Positions 12,001 to 25,086 are shown, numbered from the stretch's first letter. The stretch is DNA of 64,000 nt from Orientallactaga sibirica (GCA_036365145.1 JAEOAD010002279.1:1732001-1796000); one strand, 5' to 3'. Translations and numbers: made by a program. Notes: generated by a model from the letters alone, not told the origin.

Positions 12001-12213
12001 TTTTAAAAATATTATTTATTTATTTATTTACAGAGAAAAAGAGGCAGAGAGAGAGAGAGAGAGGGAGGGAGAGAATGGGCACACCAGGACCTCCAGTCAC
12101 TGCAAACAAACTCCAGATGCATGCGCCACCTTGTGCATCTGGCTCACGTGGGTCCTGGGGAATCGAACCTGGGTCCTTTGACTTTGCTGGAAAGTACCTT
12201 AACCGCTAAGCCA
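12001..12213 (-). repeat. tRNA-headed SINE, type A
   Basis: Reverse copy; the head end is degraded (ccagttcttgtcag in place of ccatctctccagcc). Confidence 0.87.
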
Positions 12214-12735
12214 GTTCTTGTCAGTCCAAAGATGAGCCTTGGCTTTGGTACTGACTCTGCCATCATTTCTGGAGCCTCCATCCCTCCGTGAAGAAACTCA
12301 GAGTCAAAAGAGGTGATGTTTAAGTCTCCTTCAGGCTCCAAGTGTCTTTGATCATGCTGATGATAAAATCTACTTGGAGACGGGGGCAATTTCGAGGCTC
12401 GGTGAGCAAGCATCTGCACGACGCTCTTGAGTTGCTCAAGTGAACGTGATGATACAAGTGTGGGGATTAGCCGGATTCTGATGTGTTTGTACTGCCAAGG
12501 GTCTGTATTACGTCTGCATAGCGAAGGTCAGGCAAAGTGGACACAGCACTGACGGTGGTTAGTTTCCAAACGAATGAGACACTGTCAGAGCAATCATTTT
12601 AGCGTGCCATAAAATTAACTGCAGGAAGAGATAATGTCACAAATATCTTTTAAGTACTTTGCGCACGCACACACAGCTAACACGAGGCAATGTGAGACTA
12701 GGTGCTGGTGAGCCTTAAAAATGTTTGGATTTTAG
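12214..12735. other. Intron interval without a recognised element
   Basis: Mixed composition, no recognised element or exon. Confidence 0.55.
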
Positions 12736-12736
12736 A

Positions 12737-12891
12737 GCCGGGCGTGGTGGCGCACGTCTTTAATCCCAGCACTCGGGAGGCAGAGGTAGGAGGATCGCTG
12801 AGAGTTTGAGGCCACCCTGAGACTACATAGTTAATTCCAGGTCAGCCTGGACCAGAGTGAAACCCTACCTCGCAAAACCAAAAAAAAAAAA
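12737..12891 (+). repeat. B1-like SINE
   Basis: Near-consensus copy starting gccgggcgtggtggcgcacg; gtttggatttta flanks it on both sides. Confidence 0.94.
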
Positions 12892-12950
12892 AGTTTGGAT
12901 TTTAAAACACTTCGTGAGGATGTTCCACATTAAATTAAAACATCTCTCTT

Positions 12951-13190
12951 GGGCTGGAGAGATGGCTTAGTGGTGAAGTGCTTGCCTGTGAAGCCTAAGG
13001 ACCCCGGTTCAAGGCTTGATTCCCCAGGACCCACATAAGCCAGATGCACAAGGTGGCGCATGCATTTGGAGTTTGTTTGCAGTGGCTGGAGGTCCTGGAG
13101 CTCCCATTCTCTCTCTTTCTGCTTCTTTCTCTCTCTGGCTGTCTGTTGATCTCAAATAAATAAATAAAAATAAACAAAACTTTTTAAAAA
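12951..13190 (+). repeat. tRNA-headed SINE, type A
   Basis: Full-length sense copy. Confidence 0.92.
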
Positions 13191-13409
13191 AATCTCTGTC
13201 TGCTGGCCTGTGTGATAGGTGATGTTTTACCACGGCCTGGTCACCTCCAAGTATGATTCTACCCAGAAGACTCCAAATCATATTTCATTTGACAATCTAC
13301 AAGCCGTCATCAAACTTTGATGTAATACAAAATTTGGATAAAATACTCCACTTTATTCAGAGAAAGAGAAATGCTTTTCAGGAAAGGGAGAGGAGAAAAG
13401 AATGTCTTT

Positions 13410-13619
13410 GGGCTGGAGAGATGGCTTAGTGGTGAAGGCATTTGCTTGCAAAGCCAAGGACCCAGGTTCTATTCCCCAGGACCCACGGAAGCCAGATGTA
13501 CAAGGTGGCGCATGCATCTGGAGTTCGTTGGCAGGGTCTAAAGGCCCTGGCATGCCCATTCTCTCTCTCTCTCTCTCTCTCTCAAATAAATAAAATAAAG
13601 TTTAAAAGAAATAAAATAA
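13410..13619 (+). repeat. tRNA-headed SINE, type A
   Basis: Flanked by agaatgtcttt on both sides; a clean CT run is followed by an (AAATA)-type tail. Confidence 0.93.
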
Positions 13620-13630
13620 AGAATGTCTTT

Positions 13631-14926
13631 GCATCTCTTTTTCCTCTGCTATATTCCATTCTAGCTTGCAACAGCTTTCAAATCAATGCCTCATATTGTG
13701 TGATTATAAATTGCATCAATTTTGCATCATTCACACCAGGAAAAAAGCAGCCACTCTTTGTACACGTTTCCTCCACCGGCTACGTACATCCTCCTACTGA
13801 AACAGACATGAGCAGTTCCTGATCGTTTTGCCAGCAAGCTTTTCCCCCTTCACCAACCTCATTCAGGTCAAAATCCCACTAGATGTATTCAGTCCTTATA
13901 TTTCCGCAGGAGGGGCGAGGATGCGTAGACAGAGAGTGAGGGAGGACCGTTTGCGAGTGCCCGTGCTGTTCAGGGGAGCAGTGGGCAGTCTGACAGGGCA
14001 TGAGACAGAAGGACTTGTCAGAGAGATGAGTGGACATCACCCCCTGGCAAGTGAGAACAAGGCAGATGGTTCCAGGGCAGCAGATGTTCCAGAAGGTCAG
14101 GAGCCTGGCGAGACCGATGGTCTGAGGAAGGGACACTCTGGAAGGCCAGCGTGTAGAACTAAGATAAAATGACCATCATAAAAACCCAAAGCCCACTGAA
14201 CCGGGAGGTTCTAATAGAGAAAGGGCCATGGCAAGCAGGGTTATGTCACTAGAGAGACCGTCCCTTGAAATTCCTGATTTCCCTGCTGCATACAGTTCTC
14301 CCACCCTCCTGGGATGCAGTAACAGGAAGTATTTTTGTCCACCAGAAAACTGTATTAAATTCATTCATTCTTTTTCCTTCTCGGACTGTTTAACTCGTAA
14401 CTCATTGCTCCTGTGTAAGCTAAGGAACACAACAGGAGTAAGCAGATGAAATTCCAGATAAACGTGTTTCCATTGGCACGCACAAACAGAAATGCATAGG
14501 TTAGGAGTAATGATATTTCTGTCTTACTTTGTTTTGAAATTGTGCCTGGAAAGGCGAGATTTATAAAAAGTTAGGAGTCTTTGCTGTACTCTCAGGAAAT
14601 GAAACTAAGGTCCAGAGGGACACAGTGGGGGCTTTGTGTTGACACGGTGGCTAGTATTCACGTCCCAGCAAAATAAAAAGCCCTTTGGACAGACCACCAG
14701 CATCGGGTTGCATCTGCAGGTTATTACAGGATAGTGTTTAGTGAAGATGACCTACGCTGGGTCATTATAGAAAAACCACATTAAAGAGTCTCATCACCAT
14801 GGGAATGCTGGACATGGTTGAAGCTCAGATATTAACAACAGAAAGGTCAGTTTCAAAAAGATTCTCTGATTACTGGTCCTGATTTGTTTCCATTTACAAA
14901 AAAAAAAAAAAAAGGGGGGGGGCCCA
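13631..14926. other. Intron interval without a clear element
   Basis: 1.3 kb without SINEs. 14,031-14,050 shares about 20 bases with the inside of the LTR at 6946-7282, so a much older LTR relative may be present, but I see no ends. The open frame 13,828-14,172 has no domain. Confidence 0.5.
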
Positions 14927-15136
14927 AGCTGGAGAGATGACTCAGCAGTTAAAGCATTTGGCTGCAAAGCCTGATGACCAGAGTTCAGTTCCCCAGTGCC
15001 CATGTGAAGCCAGATGCACAAGGTGGCGCATGCTTCTGGAGTTCTTTTACAGTGGCTGGAGGCCCTGGTATATCCATTCTCATTCTCTTTCTCTCTCTCT
15101 CCTTGAAACTAAATAAATAAATTTTTAAAAATAAAT
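14927..15136 (+). repeat. tRNA-headed SINE, type A
   Basis: Sense copy after a poly(A)-poly(G) run; head aagctggagagatgactc. Confidence 0.9.
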
Positions 15137-15142
15137 GGGCTG

Positions 15143-15459
15143 GGGCTGGACAAATGGCTTAGCAGTTAAGGCATCTGCCTCCTAAGCCTAAGAATGCTGG
15201 TTCCAATCTCCAGCAGTTCCAATCTCCAGGTCCCACGTTTAGCCAGCTACAAAGTGACGCAAGGGCGCAATGCCGCACTTGACCACAAGGGGGCGCACAC
15301 ATCTGGAGTTCGTTTGCAGCAGCTGAGAGGCTGCTGGCACGCCCATCTCTATCTGTCTTCCTCTCCCCCTCTCTCTGTCTCTCTCCAAAAAATTAAAATA
15401 AAATAAAATAAAATAAAATAAAATAAAATAAAATAAAATAAAATAAAATAAAATAAAAT
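15143..15459 (+). repeat. tRNA-headed SINE, type B, with (AAAAT)13 tail
   Basis: Complete type B body with ccacaagggggcgc at about 15,281. The tail at 15,395-15,459 is thirteen perfect AAAAT units. Confidence 0.93.
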
Positions 15460-15600
15460 GGCTGGCAACCAGGCATAGCACGATCATTTGCAGAGATAAA
15501 CAAGACAGAACCTGGTGGGAAAGACAGAGGAGTCAGGCAAATATGTCAGAGCAAGAGCTGGGAGCATCTGTGTGGGAGGAATCCATTGGGAGTTGAGTAG

Positions 15601-16020
15601 TGTGGCTTAAAAGAAGCCAAAAGTTGAAGTGATTCACTGAGTTACTGTAAGATTAATTGCTGAAGAGCTACAGCTTACCTTAGTCAGCAGATGGAAAAAT
15701 CCCAAAGAAGGAACTGTCCAGAAAGGGCCCAAAGGGCGATAAGAAGGAAAGACAGTTTAGGCTAAAACCAAGTAAAATGGAGTTCATTGTTAGGGTGGCC
15801 TGACTACAGAAATGATTGATATGCAAATTGCCATGTCTTGTTTGATCACTTACTCCATCCCCTCGGCTATGAAAAGTATAAAAAGGAAATAAAATCTCCG
15901 CTGGGGGTCAGAGCTTCTTTGGAGGGCTACCTCAAGCTTTTTGGCCCCCAGGATAAATAAACTCCTCTACTTTCACTCCTTCAGGCGAGGGAGTGATCTT
16001 TCCAGAGAATTTCTGCAACA
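15601..16020 (+). mobile_element. Solo LTR of a retrovirus-like element
   Basis: Begins tgtggcttaa and ends ttctgcaaca. A TATA-like tataaaaagg is at 15,878 and an AATAAA at 15,956-15,961, in the order expected for U3-R-U5. gtag before and atag after could be a 4-bp target duplication with one change. No internal sequence present. Confidence 0.62.
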
Positions 16021-16439
16021 ATAGCACTGAGGTTCCATGGAAATGCTGTGGTGGGGAGGGACATTCCTGCAGGGCAGGGCTGTTTCAAAACCATGGTTCT
16101 ATTTCATACGGCCATTGAAAGAGAAAGACTTGAGCAGGCAAGGAGACCAGACATGACTGACAGACTCAAGGCATTAAAACTCCTCAGGCCATTGTGTGTC
16201 TGGAGGAGCACGTTGTAAGGAGTCCTACTCTTCCTTTGGCTCTCACATTCTTTCCGCCCCCTCTTCCGCAATGGACCCTGAGCCTTGGAAGGTGTGATAG
16301 AGATGTTTCAGTGCTGAGCACTCCTCTGTCACTTCTTCTCAGCACCATGGTGCCTTCTGAGTCATCCCAAGGTCACCGCTATCTGAAGAGAGAAGCTTCT
16401 CTAACCAAAAGTGAGAGTAGCATTAATATATGAATATGA
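16021..16439. other. Intron interval without a recognised element
   Basis: Nothing recognised. The short open frame at 16,194-16,433 has no domain. Confidence 0.5.
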
Positions 16440-16705
16440 ACGTTAAGTGCAGTGCTTACTGGGCAGTGTGGTGCCTGGATATCCATGACCTCACAGTGAC
16501 TGACACTACCTACACAAGACCCTCATAATAGGAGGAAAAGATGATGACATCAAAATAAAAGAGAGACTGATGGAGAGAGGGAGGGGATGTGGTGGAGAGT
16601 GAAGTTTCAAAGGGGAAAGTGGGGGGGGGAGGAGGAAGGGAATTATCATGGGATATTGTCTACAATTATGGAAGTTGTCAATAAAAAAATTAAATTAAAA
16701 AAAAA
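16440..16705 (+). mobile_element. L1-type 3' end
   Basis: A purine-rich stretch with a G run (16,620-16,636) is followed by ttatggaagttgtcaataaa and poly(A). The same sequence occurs at 42,640-42,790 and 43,100-43,270. The layout fits an L1 3' UTR; family assignment is inference. Confidence 0.6.
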
Positions 16706-17373
<668 letters not shown>

Positions 17374-17450
17374 TGACAGCGCCATCGCTGTTGAGTCTCC
17401 AGGGCTCATTGTGATGTGTGACCAAGTCCCACATAGAAAAGATAAACAAA

Positions 17451-17636
17451 GCCACGTGTGGTGGCGCCACACCTTTCATCCCGGCACTGGGGAGGCAGAG
17501 GTAGAAGGATCACCGTGAGTTCAAGGCCACCCTGAGACTACAGAGTGAATTCCAGGTCAGCCTGGGCTAGAGTGAGACCCTACCTCAAAAAACCAAAATA
17601 AATAAATACATAAATAAAATAAAATAGAAAAGATAA
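17451..17636 (+). repeat. B1-like SINE
   Basis: Sense B1 (gccacgtgtggtggcgccac) with an AAATA-type tail, about 90 bp after the PTB exon. Confidence 0.9.
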
Positions 17637-18752
<1,116 letters not shown>

Positions 18753-18791
18753 ACAATTTTGGAAGAGGATGTTGAAGACCCTGTGTACCAG
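18753..18791 (+). CDS. Dab1: Dab1 micro-exon with Tyr198 (residues 187-199)
   Basis: Only 39 nt, 13 codons: TILEEDVEDPVYQ, phase 0/0. The acceptor ends ctgtgctag and the donor is cag|gtaatt, lacking the usual G at +5. Tyr198, followed across the junction by Q-YI, is the second YQxI motif. This exon and the next correspond to the pair reported as skipped together in early-form DAB1-E of chick retina; the symmetric phase and weak donor here would allow that. It is too short to be detected by open-frame length and was found by peptide recognition. Confidence 0.96.
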
Positions 18792-19469
18792 GTAATTTCT
18801 GAACCCAGTGAGTTTTGCATGCAGCAATGGCTTTTAGGCCTAGGATGAAGCCATTTTTTTTGGGGGACAGAAACCTGAAGCCTGAAGCATTTGCTGGTTG
18901 CCATGATTTCTGAGGGCGTGTGCTACCAACATCTGCAGAAGTGAATTTCCATAAACACTACTAGAAATTTGACCTGCTCCCGTCACATGAAGACCATCTT
19001 CTCTCTTCTTGCCTCTACCTCCAGCGTCTGAAACTTTGCTCCCAAAGCTGAATGTGTTTGAGAGCCACCCGGACATTGATAGGAGAAGATAGATCATGGG
19101 GGTGTCTTCTCTGAGTTAAGAATCAGAGCTAGGAGGTGACATTTTCATGACATTTGAGCACAAACCCGGAGGATGGTTTGTGATCTTTTCCCATGAGGCC
19201 TCTCCCACCACTGCTGTAGATTGACCCTCTGCTTACCTGGTTTATGCCACAAGGGCTGTTGTGGGGCCAGAGAGAGTCGGGACTGGGCCTTTCTGTAGAC
19301 TGCCTTCCTGGTTCACAGCCCTGGGCAGGTTCAAGTCCATACAAAGAAAGATGTAAATAAAAGAGAACAGAGGCCCTTTCTCCCCTGTGTTTATTCCTAA
19401 GGGGAGAGAGACAAAGGACCAAAAATTATCCTAACTTTATGAACAGCAATAACACAACCTCCAACTAAG
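18792..19469. other. Intron interval without a recognised element
   Basis: Unique-looking, no element or exon recognised. Confidence 0.55.
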
Positions 19470-19612
19470 CTGGGTGTGGTGGCGCACGCCTTTAATCCCA
19501 GCACTCGGGAGGCAGAGGTAGCAGGATCGCCGTGAGTTCGAGGCCACCCTGAGACTACATAGTGAATTCCAGGTCAGCCTGGGCCAGAGTGAGACCTTAC
19601 CTCAAAAACAAA
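19470..19612 (+). repeat. B1-like SINE
   Basis: Close to consensus, sense orientation, short A tail. Confidence 0.93.
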
Positions 19613-19988
19613 AACCTCAAGCTAATCAGGATATACAAGTGTGTGTTACATGTGTGTTATATGTACATTGCATATGAATGTGTAAGCTCACACAGAAAAC
19701 ACATCTACGTGTATGATTAAAACCACAATGATAAAGGTTTCTGGAAGTGGAGAAAGTACAGGCAAAAGTCAAACATGCTTTGAATGACCCATCCTTGCTC
19801 TGGAGTGCTGAGGAATAAGGAGTCGGGGCCTTTTGGGGAACTTTCCAGTCCTTTAGAATCTAAAACATGGACATCAACCTTTGATGCTTAACATGTAAAA
19901 CCGAGGATATGAAACACAAGGCGATTTTTATGGGGTGAGGAAGTTGGGGATTTTTTGAGTTCCAACGTGACCTTAGAAGCTTGGATTT

Positions 19989-20256
19989 TTTTTTTTTAAT
20001 TTTTATTTTTGGAGAGAGACACAGAGAGAGACAGACAGAGAGGGAGACAGAGATGGGCGCGCCAGCAGTCTCTCAGCTGCTGTGAACAAAATCCAGATGT
20101 GTGCGCCCCCTTGTGGTCAAGTGTGGCATTGTGCCCTTGCATCACTTTGCATCTGGCTAAACGTGAGACCTGGAGATTGGAACCGCTGGAGATTGGAACC
20201 GAGTTCTTAGGCTTAGGAGGCAGGTGCCTTAACCGCTAAGCCATCTCTCCAGCCCA
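19989..20256 (-). repeat. tRNA-headed SINE, type B
   Basis: Reverse copy flanked by agaagctt(g/a)gattttt. Carries the CTCF-like core in reverse (gcgcccccttgtggtc) near 20,102. Confidence 0.92.
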
Positions 20257-20643
20257 GAAGCTTAGATTTTTGAGAGCAAATGGAGGCAACTCAGTTGTAA
20301 TGTGAGTTTAAAATGCTGCACTTCCGTGAGATAGTAGTTTGCAGCTTATTCAGCCTTAAGGAGACAAAATGCCATTGATTGAAGACCTCAAGTCTCCAGA
20401 AAGTCTACAGGAGCACACTGTAAAACCGTCATCACTAAAGACCGACCAGCCCTCCTCTCTGCAGTCTTCCTCAGCACAGCCCATTTTATTCTAGGAACCC
20501 AGACGTTTCTTTACGCATTTTCTCTCATGCCTGTTTCTGGAATGCTCGCTGTGATTTGTGTCTTGAATTCCAAATGCTGTTTTCCACTTTTTTTTTTTTC
20601 CCTTTCACTTCTAACCTTTCTTCTCTGACTGTTCCTGTAATAG
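20257..20643. other. Intron just before the Tyr200/Tyr220 exon
   Basis: Unique-looking; the last 60 nt are the polypyrimidine tract and branch region. Confidence 0.6.
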
Positions 20644-20709
20644 TACATTGTCTTTGAGGCTGGACACGAGCCAATCCGTGATCCGGAAACAGAAGAAAAC
20701 ATTTACCAG
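20644..20709 (+). CDS. Dab1: Dab1 coding exon with Tyr200 and Tyr220 (residues 200-221)
   Basis: 66 nt, 22 codons, phase 0/0, reading YIVFEAGHEPIRD then PETEENIYQ. Upstream is a long pyrimidine tract with a good branch-like ttctaac at about 20,609 and acceptor ctgtaatag; the donor cag|gtataa again lacks G at +5. Tyr220 plus the VP of the next exon forms YQVP, a Crk/CrkL SH2 site, so the motif is completed only by splicing. Together with the 39-nt exon it makes a 105-nt, 35-residue removable block. Confidence 0.97.
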
Positions 20710-21075
20710 GTATAAGATTGCTTGCCTCTTACCACCGTTGACCCAGCTCTAGTAGATTCCAGAGCTCTCACAGGTTGAAGAACAGCGGGTGGGCGGAGGG
20801 GAGCAGGGGAGAGGTGGTGGGAATCCTCAGGATAATTCTAGGATGGTTGAAATGCCTTTCAGTTCATTGTCTTCTGTTTCCCTAGCAATTTTAACAGTTA
20901 TTTCCAGGCCTTCTCGTTGAAACCTTTAATGGTCATTGTGGCAGGCGCCGTGTATTTTAATCGCGAGGGAATTACAGGTCTTTTAGGTAGAACAAAACCC
21001 AGATATTCCATGGCACTAAGGCCATGCGTTGGAAAATTGTGGTACTCATCCAATTTTGTTAAAAATCCAACTCAG

Positions 21076-21296
21076 GGGCTGGAGAGATGGCTTAGTGGTT
21101 AAAGTGGTTGCCTGCAAAGCCAAAGGATCTTGGTTCAATTCTCCAGGACCCACGTAAGCCAGATGCACAAGGGGCACATGTATCTGGAGTTCGTTTGCAG
21201 TGGCTAGAGGCCCTGGCGTGCCCATTCGCTCTGTGTCTGCCTTCTCTCTCTCTCTCTCTCTGTGCTTGCAAATATATAAAATAAATTTTAAAAAAA
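21076..21296 (+). repeat. tRNA-headed SINE, type A
   Basis: Flanked by aaaaatccaac(t/c)cag on both sides. Confidence 0.93.
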
Positions 21297-21451
21297 TCCA
21301 ACCCAGTGCCTGCAGATAAAGGACACATTCAAAAATGCTTTTGAAGGCAACACTAGGAGTGTGAATAGAATACGAGAAAGGATAGCCGAAGGCTTTATCC
21401 TGCCTGGAGGGAAGGTAAATTAATATTTTTAAGTGTGAACAGTACTGAAAA

Positions 21452-21627
21452 GTTGTTTTGTTTTGTTTTGTTTTGTTTTTGTTTTTCGAAGTAGGGTCTT
21501 GCTCTAGCCCAGGCTGACCTGGAATTCACTATGTAGTCTCAGGGTGGCCTTGAACTCATAGCGTTTCTCCTCCCTCTGCCTCCCGAGTGCTGGGATCAAA
21601 GGTGTGTGTCATCATGGCCGACTTGAA
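21452..21627 (-). repeat. B1-like SINE
   Basis: Reverse B1 preceded by (TTTTG)n, which is the complement of an A-rich tail. Confidence 0.9.
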
Positions 21628-21689
21628 AACATTTTTAAACTCATTCAGTTCTGGGGAATGTGCTATAAGTAAGCATTTTAATCCTGCCT

Positions 21690-21790
21690 TTCTGGGACAA
21701 AACTGAGCCTCAAGGAAGCTGAGCAGTTTCCTCAGGGTTGAACAGCTATTTCGAGGAACATCAAAGCCACGTGTGAGTGAAGCCCTAGCT
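21690..21790 (-). repeat. MIR fragment
   Basis: Reverse-strand MIR-like order: gggacaaaactgagcctca, then aggaagctgagcagtttcct, then a weak match further on. Confidence 0.55.
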
Positions 21791-21859
21791 GTAACCTTCC
21801 CAGGCAGGCATCCCTTCAAGCACGTATGTCACCATAGCATAGCATATCCACAGATCAAG

Positions 21860-22130
21860 TAAACATGGCAATTTTTCACTAATGAGAATTTTAGTCTTAA
21901 TTTAAAGCATAAATACTGTGGGAGAAGGAAAGATTTAATGTATTTAATCAGTGATTTTAATTTCCTTAATTTACTTAGCTGGGTGGCCTGTTATTCTGCC
22001 CTGGGCGTGTAAGACTTGTGAAATGGAAATAAAACATATTTTAAATTTCTATCAACTATTAGAACGCTAAATGACCAAAAGTAATGTCATTTCTACCAAT
22101 AGCTACGTTTAAGGCAGCCTTGTGGAATAA
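21860..22130. other. AT-rich, SINE-free interval; candidate conserved non-coding DNA
   Basis: Rich in taat and tttaat motifs (homeodomain-like) without any repeat signature. Conservation cannot be tested here. Confidence 0.3.
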
Positions 22131-22301
22131 TGATTTATTTCCCCCCATTGGGTCCATCTGGATTCTACTCAAATGCTTTGAGGTCCCGATTAATTATCAC
22201 TTACAGACTTAGGAATGTACAGAGTGTCTTTAGAAAGGAAAGTACAGTTGTCTCCACTGTCAGATTTCAAACACTGGGTCTCCTTATAGCATCTGCCATC
22301 A

Positions 22302-22354
22302 TGGCGAGAGAGAGAGAGAGAGAGAGAGGGAGGAGAGAGAGAGAGAGAGAGAGA
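22302..22354 (+). repeat. (GA)n microsatellite
   Basis: Two GA runs separated by ggaggag; possibly left from a lost SINE tail. Confidence 0.85.
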
Positions 22355-22401
22355 CAACACCTACCGAATAAGATATGGCTTTGCCATAGAAATGTCTTTT
22401 G

Positions 22402-22652
22402 GTGGGTTAGAGAGCTGGCTTAGTGGTTAAGGTGCTTGCCTGCAAAGCCAAAGGACCTAGGTTCAATTCCCAAGGACTCATATAAGCCAGATGCACAAGG
22501 TAGCCCATGCATCTGGAGTTCAGTTTGCGGCTGGAGGCCATGGCATGCCCATTCTCTATCTGCCTCTCTCTCTCTCTCTCCCTCTCTCTCTCTCTGCTTC
22601 TCTCTCTCTCTCTCATCTCAGATAAATAAATAAAAAATATTTTTTAAAAAGA
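22402..22652 (+). repeat. tRNA-headed SINE, type A
   Basis: Sense copy with an extended CT run. Confidence 0.9.
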
Positions 22653-22724
22653 GAAGGCTCTTGAATCCAGCATGACTGAGCACAGCATATGGGGGGCAAA
22701 AGTATGGTATTGAACTGAGCGGGC

Positions 22725-22985
22725 TTGGGCTGGGGCAGAGCTGGAATGCCACTCTGGCTCTCTCACCAACTACCTTTGTCTTGGCAAGGCATTTACTGTC
22801 TCTCAGTTCTGTTTCTTCTGTGATAAAGTAGGGGGTCATCTCCCCTAGGGCTGAAACAAGCTCAGGTGTGCTATGTAAAGATGAGGCAGTATCCCGGGCA
22901 TAGTCAAGGTCTTAGTGTAAGTACCAGATCAGCCATGTTCCTTTCTTACTCTGGGCCTCAGTTGACTCATCTGGAAAAAAAAAAA
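22725..22985 (+). repeat. MIR fragments
   Basis: ctcaccaactacctttgtct followed by tggcaaggcatttac is MIR-like; a second match (ctgggcctcagttgactcat) lies at about 22,950. Confidence 0.65.
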
Positions 22986-23000
22986 AAAAAGAAGAGCACT

Positions 23001-23195
23001 GGGGCTGGAGAGATGGCTTAGTGGTCAAACACTTGCCTGTGAAACCTAAGGACCCGGTTCAAGGCTCCATTCCCCAGAACCCACATGTAAGCCAGATGAA
23101 GAAGGTGGCACATGCATCTGGAGTTCGTTTGCAGTGGCTGCAGGCCCTGGTGCACCCATTCTCTCTCTCTCTCTCTGTCTGCTTCTTTCCCTCTC

Positions 23196-23239
<44 letters not shown>

Positions 23240-23243
23240 AAAT
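23001..23243 (+). repeat. tRNA-headed SINE, type A
   Basis: Sense copy with a tail of eleven to twelve AAAT units (23,197-23,241). Confidence 0.92.
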
Positions 23244-23689
23244 GAGCACCAAAATTTTAAGAATGTCTCAGGATAGGTCATTTCCTGCTGTTTGTCAGAT
23301 TTGTTTCTTGGCTTAGCAGTTCACGATTCTGGTTCATTGGAGAAGCAGGCTGGCTTGTTTCACAGGGCAATAAGAGTCTCAGAAGTAGGGCCATGTGCTC
23401 ATTCTGGGCTTACAGCCCCTTGTTCGCTGCCCAGGAAAGGCAGAGCAGATGACACAAAATAACAGTCCTTGGTAACTTTTAACTTTTTTCAGTGAAAGGT
23501 TGAGCTTGGGCTCACAAGAATCACGAGAGACTCCAAACCCCGGGCCCACAGAGGAAGGCAGGGTATGGGAGAAGATGTCCCAGCTGAGATAAATCTTAAA
23601 GGACAAACAGGCAGGTTGACATCTCACCCATGGGAGAGTCGAGTAGAGAAGCGTTTTCAATTATGCACAGTCTGGGTTTCCCCGTTGCA

Positions 23690-23890
23690 CCCGCTAGGTC
23701 TCCATTTGCGGGGATAATTGAGAGGCAGCTGTGGCTCAGCTGCGCTAAGTGCCCGTCGTGAGCGGTGAATTTACGGGGGCAACGGAATGCGGTTCATTTT
23801 GCTCCGTAAAAGGGTGAGCTAGTGAAAACAAAAAGAGCGAGGGCTGGGTAATTTATTGGCCCTCGTTAACGAGGACACTGCAGACATCTT
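23690..23890. promoter_or_regulatory. CpG-dense intronic segment, candidate regulatory element
   Basis: About a dozen CpGs in 200 bp within otherwise CpG-poor intron, two CAGCTG E-boxes (about 23,732 and 23,744) and the perfect 14-bp palindrome cctcgttaacgagg at 23,861-23,874. No repeat signature and no splice sites. Function is inference. Confidence 0.35.
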
Positions 23891-24300
23891 GGGAGGACTC
23901 CTTCTGAATGGAGACCACTTAGCGGGAAATTACCTTCTTCCTTGGTTACCTGCACACTGAGGCTCTGGGAGGGCATCTTCCACCTGGCCCTGCTCACTCA
24001 TGGCTCTGTTTTCTGCAAGAATACACACGAGCCTCTGGGAATGTAGGACGTGATGTCCAAGGAAAGGGCGCAGCTGATGTAGCTGTCTGACCAGTATAGC
24101 AATCAAACTGCAGCCAGCCTGGGCTCCTGCCTTGAGTTGCTCTCCTCTGGCCCCTCTCCAGGCCTCATCTCCTCCTGCATGCCACAGGGAGTTACAGTGA
24201 CAATTACATGAGCAATTACAGAAAACACGCATGTTCGGGACCATGCCAGCACATGCAAAATGCCAGGACCATGTTAACTTAATCCTGCTAAGAACATGTG
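23891..24300. other. Intron interval without a recognised element
   Basis: Unique-looking. The 104-codon minus frame here has no domain. Confidence 0.5.
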
Positions 24301-24385
24301 TCTTATTTGATAGCCAGAAACACCTGCATTTGACCTCAGCCAGCTCTGAAGCAAGCTCCTAACATCTCTGAGTCTTACTGTCGAC
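24300..24385 (+). repeat. MIR-like fragment
   Basis: tgaagcaagctcctaacatc then tctgagtctta resembles the MIR core. Confidence 0.45.
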
Positions 24386-24388
24386 AAT

Positions 24389-24641
24389 TTATTTATTATT
24401 TTTTTTGGAAAGAGACAGAGAGAGAGGGAGAGGGAGAGGGAGACAGATAGAGATGGGCACGCCAGCAGCCTCTCAGCTGCTGTGAAAGAAATCCAGATGT
24501 GTGCGCCCCCTTGTGGTCAAGTGCAGCATTGCGCCCTTGTGTCACTGTGCATCTGGCTAAACGTGGGACCTGGAGATTGGAACCAGGTTCTTAGGCTTAC
24601 CAGGCAGGCGCCTTAACCTCTAAGCCATCTCTGCAGCCCAC
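24389..24641 (-). repeat. tRNA-headed SINE, type B
   Basis: Reverse copy flanked by tcgacaattta on both sides. Confidence 0.92.
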
Positions 24642-24664
24642 CATCGACAATTTAAAGGGAAGTT

Positions 24665-24882
24665 GGGTCAGGGAGATGACTCAGTGGTTAAAGGCACTTG
24701 TTTGCACAATCTGTCTCCTCTGGTTCAATTTCCCAGTAGCCATGTACAGCCAGATGCCCAAAGTGGTGCATAAATCTGCAGTGTTTGCATTGGTGGGAAG
24801 CCCTGGGGTGCCCATGTTCTCTCTCTCTTTTATCTCTCTCTCTCTGACTCCCTGTCTGCTCACAAATGAATTAAAATATGTC
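24665..24882 (+). repeat. tRNA-headed SINE, type A, diverged
   Basis: Head tcagggagatgactcagtgg; older than the copy that follows. Confidence 0.85.
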
Positions 24883-24884
24883 AG

Positions 24885-25086
24885 GGCTGGAAAGATGGCT
24901 CATTGGTTAAGGTGCTTGCCTGCAAAGCCTAAGGATGCGGGTTCCAATTCCCAGGACCCACGTAAGCCAGATGCGCATGGTGGTGCATGCATCTGGAGTT
25001 CATCTGCAGCAGCCAGAAGCCCTGGCGTGCCCATATTCATTCCCCGCCCCCTCGCTTTCTCTCAAATAATAAATAATTTTTTTAAG
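24885..25086 (+). repeat. tRNA-headed SINE, type A
   Basis: Sense copy joined directly to the tail of the previous one. Confidence 0.9.

Noticed and set aside
14031..14050. 20-base match with the inside of the LTR at 6946-7282
   Set aside because: No LTR ends or further clear similarity found by eye; too short to annotate.
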